Below are positions 8,017-16,375 of a stretch of DNA of 40,435 nt, piece by piece. The first letter of the stretch is position 1. Each line of letters begins with the position of its first letter. The position numbers and the translations under genes are program-made. The notes beneath the pieces were generated by a model, which was given only the letters and a program-made list of their open reading frames with translations, did not search any database and was not told the origin of the DNA. Origin of the DNA: Candidatus Shapirobacteria bacterium GW2011_GWF2_37_20 (lineage in GTDB: Bacteria > Patescibacteriota > Microgenomatia > UBA12405); the NCBI GenBank assembly GCA_000989305.1, contig LBTB01000003.1, positions 1 through 40,435 of the forward strand, in the 5' to 3' direction.

Positions 8017-9486
8017 TTATTCCGTATATCCCGGAAGAGGATCTAAATTATATTTTGTATCCTGGCAAACAGCCGGATCAACTTCTAGTACTATTTTAGG
8101 ATTTATTACTCCAAAACGTCCAAAATGGGCACTTACTTCATTTCCACTCATCTGCCAGGGAATAACAATATTATAAATCGGGACTTTATCGTTGGCTTTA
8201 ATCAACTTTATACCGTCATACCAAAATAAGTATCTAAATCCAACTCCAACACCAGGGTCAGCAATATAATTAATAGCAATACAGGGATAATTATTTTTCA
8301 AAGTCTCGCTTCGAACAAAGTCTACTAATTGCTTTCTGTAATAGTAACTCGTATCAATTTCGCTTCGATTAATTAACCAATAGGTGTTAATTCCAAAATA
8401 TATAATACCAACAAACCATAATATTTTTCTATTAATATTGCTTAGGAATAAACTTAAAAGCAATGTCAAAAGTGGCAACAGATTGGAAAAGTAATACTCG
8501 GAAACCGGTCTCTTTGAAGTAAATTGGGCCAATAATATTAAAAATATCCAGGAACATATACCAATAAACTCAGCTAGTTTTAATTTATTTTTAACCCTCA
8601 AAAATATCAAAATTATTATTACACCAATCCATAACCAGTTTACCCACGAAATTTCCCAGCCCGCAATAAAACGTTGCTGCAATTCTCTCCCTGAAGCGTT
8701 AAGCGTCTTGTCAAACTTTTGCCATCCGCTTGGTCCAATATTTTTAAACTGAGTTGCGGCAAGGGTACTTTTAACTTGAGAAAAATTATGTTTAATCTCA
8801 AAAATAAAAAATGGTGAATTGACAACCATAAAAATAAGCAACGCCATTAGAATTTGTTTAATCTTGATCTTTGCAAATTTTTCTTTTAATTTTCCTTCTG
8901 AAAAAAAATAAACTAAGATTGGAATTGGCAATATTGGTAACAGAGCAATGTGAATATTCCATAAAACGCCCACTAATATTGCGTATAACCATAAATATTT
9001 TAATTTTCCTCTGGAGAATTCCAGAATTATAAAAAGAAACCAAGTACACCATAGAATTGTTGGTTGAGTTGGCACTGACCATCGGTCAAAAGCCGCTAAT
9101 CCAAAAGATATTGCCTCAATAAAAGCCCCAATCAGTCCGGCTTTATCACCAAAAAATCTTTTAAAAATCCAAAAAATACTTATTATATTCAAAATTCCGA
9201 TTATGGTTAATGGAAGCGCTGCTCCCAACGGATTCATCTCAAAAATTGCGTAAGTTGCAGCCATTAAATAATAATAAGCTGGGCCTATAAACACCCCATC
9301 AACACTGGTTATTTGTCCATTAAGACGCAAATGATTATTAAAAATAATATCTCGGGAAATCCAAGAATATATATCTTGATCGTAAGCAAAGGAAAAACCC
9401 TTGCTAAAGTTAAATGTTCTAAATACTATCCCCAATGCTAAAATTAATATCAAAGGTATCCATATTCCATTGGATTTTTTCTTCAT
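8017..9486 (-). CDS. GT-C membrane glycosyltransferase, DQGRD subfamily (DQD variant)
   Basis: This 489-residue multi-pass protein lies on the opposite strand to its paralogues. The loop motif is YDQDIYSW (Asp36, Asp38) instead of DQGRD. It is followed by the IGPAYYYL element, the mid motif FIFEIKHNF and a late FRYLFWYDG segment, so membership of the subfamily is clear. The acid spacing differs from DQGRD (D-x-D rather than D-x-x-x-D), which may mean different donor handling. The ATG is only 6 bp from the divergent ATG at 9493, so its promoter must lie inside the neighbouring gene. It may have moved in by duplication and inversion. Confidence 0.8.
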   Translation of the reverse strand: MKKKSNGIWIPLILILALGIVFRTFNFSKGFSFAYDQDIYSWISRDIIFNNHLRLNGQITSVDGVFIGPAYYYLMAATYAIFEMNPLGAALPLTIIGILNIISIFWIFKRFFGDKAGLIGAFIEAISFGLAAFDRWSVPTQPTILWCTWFLFIILEFSRGKLKYLWLYAILVGVLWNIHIALLPILPIPILVYFFSEGKLKEKFAKIKIKQILMALLIFMVVNSPFFIFEIKHNFSQVKSTLAATQFKNIGPSGWQKFDKTLNASGRELQQRFIAGWEISWVNWLWIGVIIILIFLRVKNKLKLAEFIGICSWIFLILLAQFTSKRPVSEYYFSNLLPLLTLLLSLFLSNINRKILWFVGIIYFGINTYWLINRSEIDTSYYYRKQLVDFVRSETLKNNYPCIAINYIADPGVGVGFRYLFWYDGIKLIKANDKVPIYNIVIPWQMSGNEVSAHFGRFGVINPKIVLEVDPAVCQDTKYNLDPLPGYTE

Positions 9487-9492
9487 TAAACG

Positions 9493-9501
9493 ATGATATC
9501 A
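9493..9501 (-). promoter_or_regulatory. Extended -10 for the minus-strand GT-C gene, overlapping the start of the divergent gene
   Basis: The minus strand reads TGATATCAT (TGn plus TATCAT, complement of 9493-9498), then 6 nt, then the ATG at 9486. The hexamer therefore lies on top of the start codon of the plus-strand gene at 9493. The spacing again predicts a leaderless mRNA. Confidence 0.5.
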
Positions 9502-10842
9502 CTTATTAAGAACCTAAAAAATAAAACGATATTATCAATATTATTTCTAATATTAGTTACCTTATTCTTTAGAACCTACCGCCTAGATAAGCTCTATTCA
9601 TTTGATTGGGATCAGGAAAGGGATGCTTCTGTTGTTAGCTCCATAATTAGGGATAAAAAACCTGTCTTAATTGGACCAAGGGTTATTAATGATAGTGGTT
9701 TTTTTGTTGGTCCTTTTCATTACTACTTTTTGTTACCTTTTTATTTGTTAACCCAGGGTTCTCCTTATGCCGGCGCCTACGCAGCTTTGGTTGTCGAATT
9801 AATTACGGTCGTAGCTATTTATTTTGTATCTCTAAAAATTTTTAATTCCAAGGTTGCTTTTATTTCTGCCCTTATCTATTCTCTAAACCCTTCGCTTGTT
9901 TCTTGGAATGTCATGTATACCCCGTTACTATCTATAGTAATATTTTATCTCTGCTATCTGTTATTAAATAAAAAAACTCGCCTTTTTCCACTTCTAATAT
10001 TTTTATTTACCCTGTCTATTAATAATCATCCCGCGATGCTTTCCCTGGCCATACCAATAATTGTTTCCTATGTTTTGTCTTCTAAAAAATTATCTTTTAA
10101 AAGTATTACCTTGGCTCTATTGTTTTCGATTCTTCCTTTTCTACCTCTGATAATTTTTGATCTTAGGCATGAGTTTATTAATACTCAGGGGATAATAAAC
10201 TTTGTTACTACTCCCAAAACGATAAATTTAACTAACTCATTTTTGTTTCTGAGATCCTTTTGGCGCGCAATAAATATATTAATTGTACCCATTGGCTTTT
10301 TCCAAACCCTAGTAAGGATCTTGATAATACTTTTTTGTTCGATTTCATTTATTAATCTTAAAAATAAAAACATTAAAATTTTAGTCTTTACCTGGATTTT
10401 TGCTCCCTTATTGCTTTTATCTTTTTATCGGGGGGATATTCCAGAATATTACTATACGGCGGCCCTTACTCTGACCCCCTTACTTTTAAGTTTATTTTTT
10501 GTCAAATATATTTCCACATTCTACCTCTCATTTTTTGTTATTTTTCTAATTATCTTTCAGTATTTGAATTTTCCCAAGGGAATCAACGGAGCCCCCAGTC
10601 TCAAAAACAAAATGGCTGCCGCTTCTTACATTATTAATCAGCAACAAGATCCAGATTTTAATGTCTCCTACGATTTGCCACTTGGCATGAATAGTGGCTA
10701 TGCTTATTTATTTAAATTCCTTGGCAAGGAACCAAAAAATATCCCCTCAGCTCATTTATATTCCATATTTATTATTACTAATCCTGCACCCACAGGTGAG
10801 CTTGTTTATCATGACGAAATATTAGGAATTGTTCGAAGATAA
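9493..10842 (+). CDS. GT-C membrane glycosyltransferase, DQGRD subfamily (DQERD variant)
   Basis: This 449-residue multi-pass protein has the outer loop motif FDWDQERD (Asp40, Asp44), then LIGPRV and FVGPFHYYF. The mid motif is IIFDLRHEF, and YAYLFKFLG lies near the C-terminus. It is therefore the fourth member of this subfamily within 5.8 kb. The predicted role is sugar transfer from polyprenyl phosphate on the outer face; the acceptor is unknown. It starts 6 bp from a divergent ATG and is followed after 2 nt by the next gene, so it heads a four-gene run (9493-14629). No clear promoter is visible within the 6-bp gap. Confidence 0.8.
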   Translation: MISLIKNLKNKTILSILFLILVTLFFRTYRLDKLYSFDWDQERDASVVSSIIRDKKPVLIGPRVINDSGFFVGPFHYYFLLPFYLLTQGSPYAGAYAALVVELITVVAIYFVSLKIFNSKVAFISALIYSLNPSLVSWNVMYTPLLSIVIFYLCYLLLNKKTRLFPLLIFLFTLSINNHPAMLSLAIPIIVSYVLSSKKLSFKSITLALLFSILPFLPLIIFDLRHEFINTQGIINFVTTPKTINLTNSFLFLRSFWRAINILIVPIGFFQTLVRILIILFCSISFINLKNKNIKILVFTWIFAPLLLLSFYRGDIPEYYYTAALTLTPLLLSLFFVKYISTFYLSFFVIFLIIFQYLNFPKGINGAPSLKNKMAAASYIINQQQDPDFNVSYDLPLGMNSGYAYLFKFLGKEPKNIPSAHLYSIFIITNPAPTGELVYHDEILGIVRR

Positions 10843-10844
10843 TT

Positions 10845-12461
10845 ATGGCTATTTTAAAAAAACATTATTTAGTAATATTTTTATTTATCCTGAGTTTTTT
10901 TCAGTTAAAATCTTTTTACAATTCCTTTTGGCCTAGGTCTCATGACGGAATATATCACGCAATCAGAATAAAAGAATATTTTTATGAATTAACTGGTGGT
11001 CAAGTTCCTGTTAGGTGGGCGAATAATTTAGACAATCGTTATGGCTTGCCCTTATTTAATTATATTTATCCCGGCCCCTATCTTCTTTCCTCTTTGCCGA
11101 TGTTTCTGGGTTTTAATGAAATAAGTTCCTATAAAATTATTATATTTTTCGCCTATTTTCTTGGTTTAACTGGTATTTATTCCCTATATTATCGCCAAAA
11201 TAAATACTTAGCTGCTGCCGCCGCTCTTATTTTTGGACTAACCCCTTACATTTTTCTTGATATTTTTGTTCGTGGTGCTTTTGGTGAATTTTTAGCAATT
11301 GCCTTTATGCCCTGGGCTATCTATGGTTTTACTTATCGTCATCGCTTAATCTCAGTGCTGTCATTATTCTTCGTTCTCATTTGTCATAATTTTTTAGGCC
11401 TAATATTTTTGCTATTTATCATTGCTAATTTAATCTGGAATGCAAGTTTTACTAGGTTTACTTTAAAAAATATATTTTTTTCACTTGGACTGTCTGCATT
11501 TTTTTTAATTCCCATGATTGTGGAAAGAAAATTCATAATTTCCGGTTTAACTAATAATTTCACTTTTGATTATCGACAACACTTTCTCTTTTTTCCTCAG
11601 CTTATATACGGAAAATGGGATTATTGGTATTCAAATCCTGGTCCTGTTGATGGTATGTCTTTTCAATTGGGTTTTGCCAATTTAGTCATCATTCTTTTTT
11701 CACTTTTATCACTTCCATTTTTAAAGAAAAAAAGATTATTAATATTTTTGCTTATTTCGTTGTTTTTTTTCCTTATTCTTACACTTTCCCCGTCTCAATT
11801 TATCTGGAATCTTATAACACCTCTTCAAATGCTCCAATTCCCCTGGAGATTGCTATTTATCCCCACTCTTGTTTTCCCTTTAATTTTTTTTGAATCGCTA
11901 TTCAACCATTCAAAATTAAAATTGCCATCAAAATATCTGTTTGCCATTTTTCTAATAATTTTAGCCATGATCAACGTCAGAAATTACCGACGACCTATGG
12001 AATATATTCCTCAGGAAAAATATCAAATACTTCTAAATGACGAAGGTCAAAAAAGTACCACTTCATCCCGCGATGAGATATCCCCAATTTGGTCCAAAAC
12101 TGTAAAAACTAACGGTAATCGAGTTATTGATGTTACCAGGGGGGGGGAAGTCTTGGTTCAGATCAATTCAAACGCAATGTATTTTGATATCACTAGTCAG
12201 AGTCCAGTGACTGAGATAACTATTTTAAAAAACTATTTTCCTGGCTGGAAGCTCCAAAATCGTCAAAACTTGGAGGAGGTATCCATAAAACCAGATCAAA
12301 ACGGCGATGTTCTTGCTTTTCTTCCAAAGGGTTCCTATGTCTACAAGTATTTTCAAACAAAAACAGAAATATTTTCAAATCTAATTTCCTTATCAATTTT
12401 TCTGCTCCTTTTGTTAATATCAATTAAGGAATTTGTTCAAAAAAAATATGGAAAAAATTAA
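10845..12461 (+). CDS. Large membrane protein, PTPS_related/YfhO-like GT-C type
   Basis: This 538-residue multi-pass protein has a first outer loop SHDGIYHAIR, then GGQVPVRWANNL and YGLPLFNYIYPGPY. It also has VRGAFGEFLAI and the late MLQFPWRLL. Two other genes in the window (14657 and 37153) share this order, which matches the membrane family known as PTPS_related (PF10131) despite that name. After the last loop there is a soluble beta-rich domain (about 440-515, with NYFPGWKL), then a final TM. That C-terminal domain resembles the one in YfhO-type glycosylation proteins. The coding sequence contains a run of nine G at 12139-12147. A lipid-phosphate-sugar transferase role is inferred. Confidence 0.75.
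   Translation: MAILKKHYLVIFLFILSFFQLKSFYNSFWPRSHDGIYHAIRIKEYFYELTGGQVPVRWANNLDNRYGLPLFNYIYPGPYLLSSLPMFLGFNEISSYKIIIFFAYFLGLTGIYSLYYRQNKYLAAAAALIFGLTPYIFLDIFVRGAFGEFLAIAFMPWAIYGFTYRHRLISVLSLFFVLICHNFLGLIFLLFIIANLIWNASFTRFTLKNIFFSLGLSAFFLIPMIVERKFIISGLTNNFTFDYRQHFLFFPQLIYGKWDYWYSNPGPVDGMSFQLGFANLVIILFSLLSLPFLKKKRLLIFLLISLFFFLILTLSPSQFIWNLITPLQMLQFPWRLLFIPTLVFPLIFFESLFNHSKLKLPSKYLFAIFLIILAMINVRNYRRPMEYIPQEKYQILLNDEGQKSTTSSRDEISPIWSKTVKTNGNRVIDVTRGGEVLVQINSNAMYFDITSQSPVTEITILKNYFPGWKLQNRQNLEEVSIKPDQNGDVLAFLPKGSYVYKYFQTKTEIFSNLISLSIFLLLLLISIKEFVQKKYGKN
12139..12147 (+). repeat. Homopolymer tract of nine G inside a coding region
   Basis: G9 lies within the codons for R-G-G-E near residue 432 of the 10845-12461 protein. 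It is the longest G or C run I noticed in an otherwise AT-rich window. A one-base slip would cut the protein before its beta-rich C-terminal domain. Confidence 0.85.
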
Positions 12462-13224
12462 ATGTTCAATCATTATTCCCTGCTACAACGAAGAAAAAAA
12501 TCTAAAAAGGGGAGTATTGAACGAAGTTTCTGACTTTTTGAAAAGTGTCGATTTTAATTGGGAAGTCATTATTGCCAACGACCAGTCAACTGATAATAGC
12601 CTCAAGATGGCCCAAGACTTTTCCCAAAATCATGACAATTTTAAAGTAATTGATTTACCCCATGGCGGAAAACCATCCGCAGTCTGGGGAGGGATCAAAG
12701 CCGCCAAATATCCGTCTGTTTTATTTACCGACATGGACCAATCAACTCCTTTAAAAGAAATTTTAAAACTATTACCTTATGTCAATGATTTTGATGTCAT
12801 TATTGGTTCTCGGGGCAAGGGTCGGGAAGGTAATTCTTTAGTCAGAAAACTAATGGCTACCTGTTTTTTAGCTTTCAGGCGCCTAATTTTATTGCCCAAT
12901 ATCACCGATACTCAATGTGGCTTTAAAATGTTTAAAACCGAAGTTGCCAAAAAACTATTTCCCAATCTCCAGTTTTTTAAAGACAAATCTGACAATAAAG
13001 GCTGGAGAGTGTCCGCCTTTGATGTTGAACTTCTATTTATGGCTCAAAAATGGGGATATAAGATAAAAGAAGTAATTGTTAATTGGAAAAACGAAGATAT
13101 AAGCGATACCAAAGGGGAAGATTCTTCCCGTTTTAAAAAAGAATCCATAAATATGATCCAGGAAATAATTAGAGTCAAAAAAAATGACTTAAGAGGACTT
13201 TATGAACAAGCGTCTCAAAAATAG
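12448..13224 (+). CDS. GT2 glycosyltransferase, DPM1-like polyprenyl-phosphate sugar synthase
   Basis: The ORF track begins at a TTG (12433). I choose the ATG at 12448, which puts the protein start just before the first GT-A strand (IKCSIIIPCYNEEKN) and gives a 14-nt overlap with the upstream stop, leaving 258 residues. Motifs are IANDQSTDNS for nucleotide binding, FTDMDQSTP as the acidic metal motif, IGSRGKGREGN and TDTQCGFKMF, which are typical of DPM1/GtrB-like synthases. It has few if any TM segments. It is the second donor-making enzyme in the window and lies between two GT-C genes in one run, so it likely supplies polyprenyl-phosphate sugar to them. Confidence 0.87.
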   Translation: MEKIKCSIIIPCYNEEKNLKRGVLNEVSDFLKSVDFNWEVIIANDQSTDNSLKMAQDFSQNHDNFKVIDLPHGGKPSAVWGGIKAAKYPSVLFTDMDQSTPLKEILKLLPYVNDFDVIIGSRGKGREGNSLVRKLMATCFLAFRRLILLPNITDTQCGFKMFKTEVAKKLFPNLQFFKDKSDNKGWRVSAFDVELLFMAQKWGYKIKEVIVNWKNEDISDTKGEDSSRFKKESINMIQEIIRVKKNDLRGLYEQASQK

Positions 13225-14629
13225 TCTTATTTTAATCTTGATTATTGCTGTATATTTTTTTCTTAGGTGCCTTAATCTAACTTCTCTACCTGTGTTTGGT
13301 GACGAAGCCATTTATATACGTTGGTCTCAAATTATTAAAAGTGTTGACACTCTTCGTTTTATTCCCATGACTGACGGCAAACAGCCGCTTTTTATGTGGC
13401 TAACCGCAGTCTCTTTGAAGTTTTTTGAACCTCTCGTTGCCGGTCGGATTATTTCAGTTTTTGCCGGGGCGGGCACCCTTGTGGTTTTATTTTTAATTAG
13501 TAAATCCTTTTTGCCTTCCTTAATCTATCTCTTTTTGCCCTTTGCTTTCTTCTTTGACCGTTTGGCTACCGCCGACAATCTTTTATCATTTTTTGGTGTT
13601 TTGAGTTTTTATCTCTCCTTACGTTTAGCCAAACAGTCTCGACTAGATTTATCGCTGATTCTTGGTGCTGTTTTAGGTTTGGCTTGGTTAACCAAATCCC
13701 CCGCCATCTATTTTGTTGTGCTAAGCCTTCTAACCTTTATTATTTATAATCCTAAAAATTTAAAAAAATTATATTTACCATTACTTTCTGCCCTTATCGC
13801 TTTTTGTATTTACAATATCCTTCGTTTAGGTCCACAGTTTGCTCAAATTGCCATCAGAAACAAAGATTATATTTGGCCTCTTGGTGAAATTCTTCGTCAT
13901 CCTTTTGATCCTCTTATTCCTCATCTTAACGATGTCCTGAATATATGTGTTTATTATGTTTCTTGGCCCCTTCTTCTCTCTCCCTTTTTATATTTATTTT
14001 TTCTAAAAAAGATAAAATTTGACCGTCAGTTTATTTTATACTTAAGTTGGTGCCTTTTACCTTTAATTGCCAATGCCGCCATGTCTAAAGTTTTTACAGC
14101 TCGTTATATCCTATTCACTGTTCCGTATTTAGTTTTACTCCTGGCCCACTTTTTAAAACCACTTTTTAATAAAAAATATCTAATTATTTTACTTCTACTT
14201 TTTATTCCCAACCTTTGGCGAATTTATCAAATTAGTTTTAATCCCCAAAACCTAAAGCTTCCCTCCACCGAAACCGGTTATGTTTCCGCTTGGACCTCAG
14301 GCTGGGGGATAAAAGAGGTTTCTGAGTATCTAATTTCTCGTTCAAAAGTGGTTAACGTTATTGTGGGAACAGAAGGACATTTTGGCACTCTTCCCGATGG
14401 TTTACAGATTTATACCAATCAAGTTCCTCAGTTAACTGTTTTTGGAGTTGGCATTAATATTACCGAAATTCCCGATAAATTAATTGATGCCAAAAATTAT
14501 GGCGATGAAGTCTACTTACTGTTCAATGCCTCGCGACTAAAACTATCATCAATGGATGTTTCAACTCTAACTCTTGTCAAGAATATTCTCAAGCCGGACG
14601 GTGACCGCCTTGTTCTCTATCGGTTATAA
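13202..14629 (+). CDS. GT39/PMT-like GT-C glycosyltransferase (DE type)
   Basis: This 475-residue multi-pass protein has the classic ArnT/PMT_2 outer loop: FGDEAIYIRW after TM1 (Asp34, Glu35), then TDGKQPLFMWL. LTKSPAIYF in the middle matches the family's conserved K-x-P position. The start is an ATG 23 nt inside the preceding DPM1-like gene, so the two are translationally coupled. The C-terminal part is soluble and probably extracytoplasmic. In known members such as ArnT and PMT, the Asp of the DE pair deprotonates the acceptor hydroxyl and the donor is an undecaprenyl/dolichyl-phosphate sugar. The acceptor here could be protein, lipid or glycan. Confidence 0.87.
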   Translation: MNKRLKNSLILILIIAVYFFLRCLNLTSLPVFGDEAIYIRWSQIIKSVDTLRFIPMTDGKQPLFMWLTAVSLKFFEPLVAGRIISVFAGAGTLVVLFLISKSFLPSLIYLFLPFAFFFDRLATADNLLSFFGVLSFYLSLRLAKQSRLDLSLILGAVLGLAWLTKSPAIYFVVLSLLTFIIYNPKNLKKLYLPLLSALIAFCIYNILRLGPQFAQIAIRNKDYIWPLGEILRHPFDPLIPHLNDVLNICVYYVSWPLLLSPFLYLFFLKKIKFDRQFILYLSWCLLPLIANAAMSKVFTARYILFTVPYLVLLLAHFLKPLFNKKYLIILLLLFIPNLWRIYQISFNPQNLKLPSTETGYVSAWTSGWGIKEVSEYLISRSKVVNVIVGTEGHFGTLPDGLQIYTNQVPQLTVFGVGINITEIPDKLIDAKNYGDEVYLLFNASRLKLSSMDVSTLTLVKNILKPDGDRLVLYRL

Positions 14630-14644
14630 AACTACATTTCATAG

Positions 14645-14656
14645 TAAAATAAAAGA
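14645..14656 (+). promoter_or_regulatory. -10-like box 6 nt before a start codon
   Basis: TAAAAT (14645-14650) is followed by AAAAGA and the ATG at 14657. The 27-nt gap 14630-14656 holds no hairpin. The spacing repeats that at 4375 and suggests a leaderless start. AAAGA could alternatively be a very weak ribosome-binding site. Confidence 0.45.
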
Positions 14657-16375
14657 ATGCTAGGCAAAATGCTCAAAAGCCGTTTTATTTGGCCAATTAT
14701 ATTGTTGATTTTGATTATCCCCACCTTCACCTTTTTGTTAAAACCAGGTCTCTATTGGAACATGCACGACGACATGCAAATGATCCGTCAACTGGAATTT
14801 GAAAAATGCCTAAAAGATGGACAAATTCCTTGTCGATGGACTCCTGATTTGGGTTACAACTATGGCTACCCTCTTTTTAATTTTTATCCCCCCGCACCCT
14901 ATGTTGTTGGTCAATTTTTCCGTACTTTTGGTTTTACTTATATTGCCACCGTTAAATTTACCGCTATTGTTTTAATCGTCACCTCATCTTTGGCAATGTA
15001 TTTGTTGGCAAGCAGTCTCACTGGACCCATTGGGGGCTTTCTGGCGGCTCTTTTTTATACTTATGCTCCCTATCATGCCGTTAACATTTATGTTCGCGGT
15101 GCTATGAACGAAGCCTGGGCTAGTCTTTTTCTGCCCTTAATTTTTTATTTTAGCCGTAACTATCTTAAAAAACATTCCATAAGCTCTTTAATTCTCTTAG
15201 CTCTTTCCTGGACTGGTCTTTTGCTCTCCCACAACCCCATGGCCTTAACCTTTGTTTTGTTCTTTGCTCCCTGGTGCCTTTATTGGTATTTTGAAGCCAA
15301 ATTACATTTCCAAATTAAACCTCTTCTTTATTTAGTCGCCTCAGGAGTCTTTGCCTTGGCTTTATCGGCCTTTTTTACTCTGCCTGTTCTGTTTGAATCA
15401 AAATTAGTTCAAATTGAAACCATGTTTCAAAATTATTATCATTATTCGGTTCATTTTGTCAGTTTTAAGCAATTATTCTTAGGTAACTATTGGGGTGACG
15501 GGCCTTCAGTCTGGGGTGTCTTTGACGGTATGTCATTTACTCTGGGAACTCTCCATTGGCTATTACCCTCACTCTTAGGCGTCTATTTTATTTTCCGATC
15601 AATTAAAATAAGATCATTTAAGAAATATTCATTGCCGTTAATGATTATTGCCCTGGCATTTTTTGCCACCTTTTTGGCTCATGAGCGATCCACTTTTGTC
15701 TGGTCGATAATTAGCCCGATTCAAAAAATTCAATTTCCTTGGCGTTTTCTAAACCATAGTCTTTTCCTTTTTTCCCTCTCTCTGGCTTTTCTTCCCCGGC
15801 TTTTGAAAAAATATCTTTCTAAATTTGTTTATATTGTTATTCCATTTTTAGCTTTAGCTATTGTTTTACTAAACTACAAATATTTCTTTCCAGTCACCTT
15901 TGGTCCGATCACCGATGAACAAAAATTTTCCGGACTAGCTTGGAATAATCAAATTACCTCAGGTATCTACGATTACTTACCCAAGACTGCCTCTACTGCC
16001 GCCAAAACAAAAGCTGCCGAAATTATTGATGCTGTCGAGCCTGCTTCAACTGAATATCAGCTCACTGGTTACCAAAAGGGGACTGACTGGTGGTTATTTA
16101 ATCTTCAAAATGAAACTCCGGCCAAATTTACTTTAGCTGCCCTTTATTTCCCCAAATTTGAATTATTTGACAATCAACAGCCACTGGCTTTTGGAATCGA
16201 ACCTGTCTTAGGGCGAATTACCATTGATCTAGTACCCGGAACCCATCAAATATATTTAAAATTATTTAACACCCCAATTAGAATCGTTGGCAACTATCTT
16301 TCGCTCTTTGCTTGGATTTTTGTCTTTGTCTATTTTTTCCGGAAAATATGGAAAAGCAAGAAGTCAATAAAATAA
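14657..16375 (+). CDS. Large membrane protein, PTPS_related/YfhO-like GT-C type
   Basis: This 572-residue multi-pass protein is paralogous to 10845 and 37153. Its outer loop has NMHDDMQMIRQLEF, DGQIPCRWTPDLGY and YGYPLFNFYPPAPY. Later elements are VRGAMNEAWASLFLP, LLSHNPMA, WGVFDGMSF and IQFPWRFL. A soluble beta-rich domain (about 455-540) with LYFPKFELF precedes the last TM and a lysine-rich cytoplasmic tail. The paired acids in the first loop (HDD) are candidate catalytic residues, by analogy with other GT-C enzymes. It appears to start a new transcription unit that also holds the flippase. The enzymatic role is inferred from fold and setting. Confidence 0.78.
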   Translation: MLGKMLKSRFIWPIILLILIIPTFTFLLKPGLYWNMHDDMQMIRQLEFEKCLKDGQIPCRWTPDLGYNYGYPLFNFYPPAPYVVGQFFRTFGFTYIATVKFTAIVLIVTSSLAMYLLASSLTGPIGGFLAALFYTYAPYHAVNIYVRGAMNEAWASLFLPLIFYFSRNYLKKHSISSLILLALSWTGLLLSHNPMALTFVLFFAPWCLYWYFEAKLHFQIKPLLYLVASGVFALALSAFFTLPVLFESKLVQIETMFQNYYHYSVHFVSFKQLFLGNYWGDGPSVWGVFDGMSFTLGTLHWLLPSLLGVYFIFRSIKIRSFKKYSLPLMIIALAFFATFLAHERSTFVWSIISPIQKIQFPWRFLNHSLFLFSLSLAFLPRLLKKYLSKFVYIVIPFLALAIVLLNYKYFFPVTFGPITDEQKFSGLAWNNQITSGIYDYLPKTASTAAKTKAAEIIDAVEPASTEYQLTGYQKGTDWWLFNLQNETPAKFTLAALYFPKFELFDNQQPLAFGIEPVLGRITIDLVPGTHQIYLKLFNTPIRIVGNYLSLFAWIFVFVYFFRKIWKSKKSIK

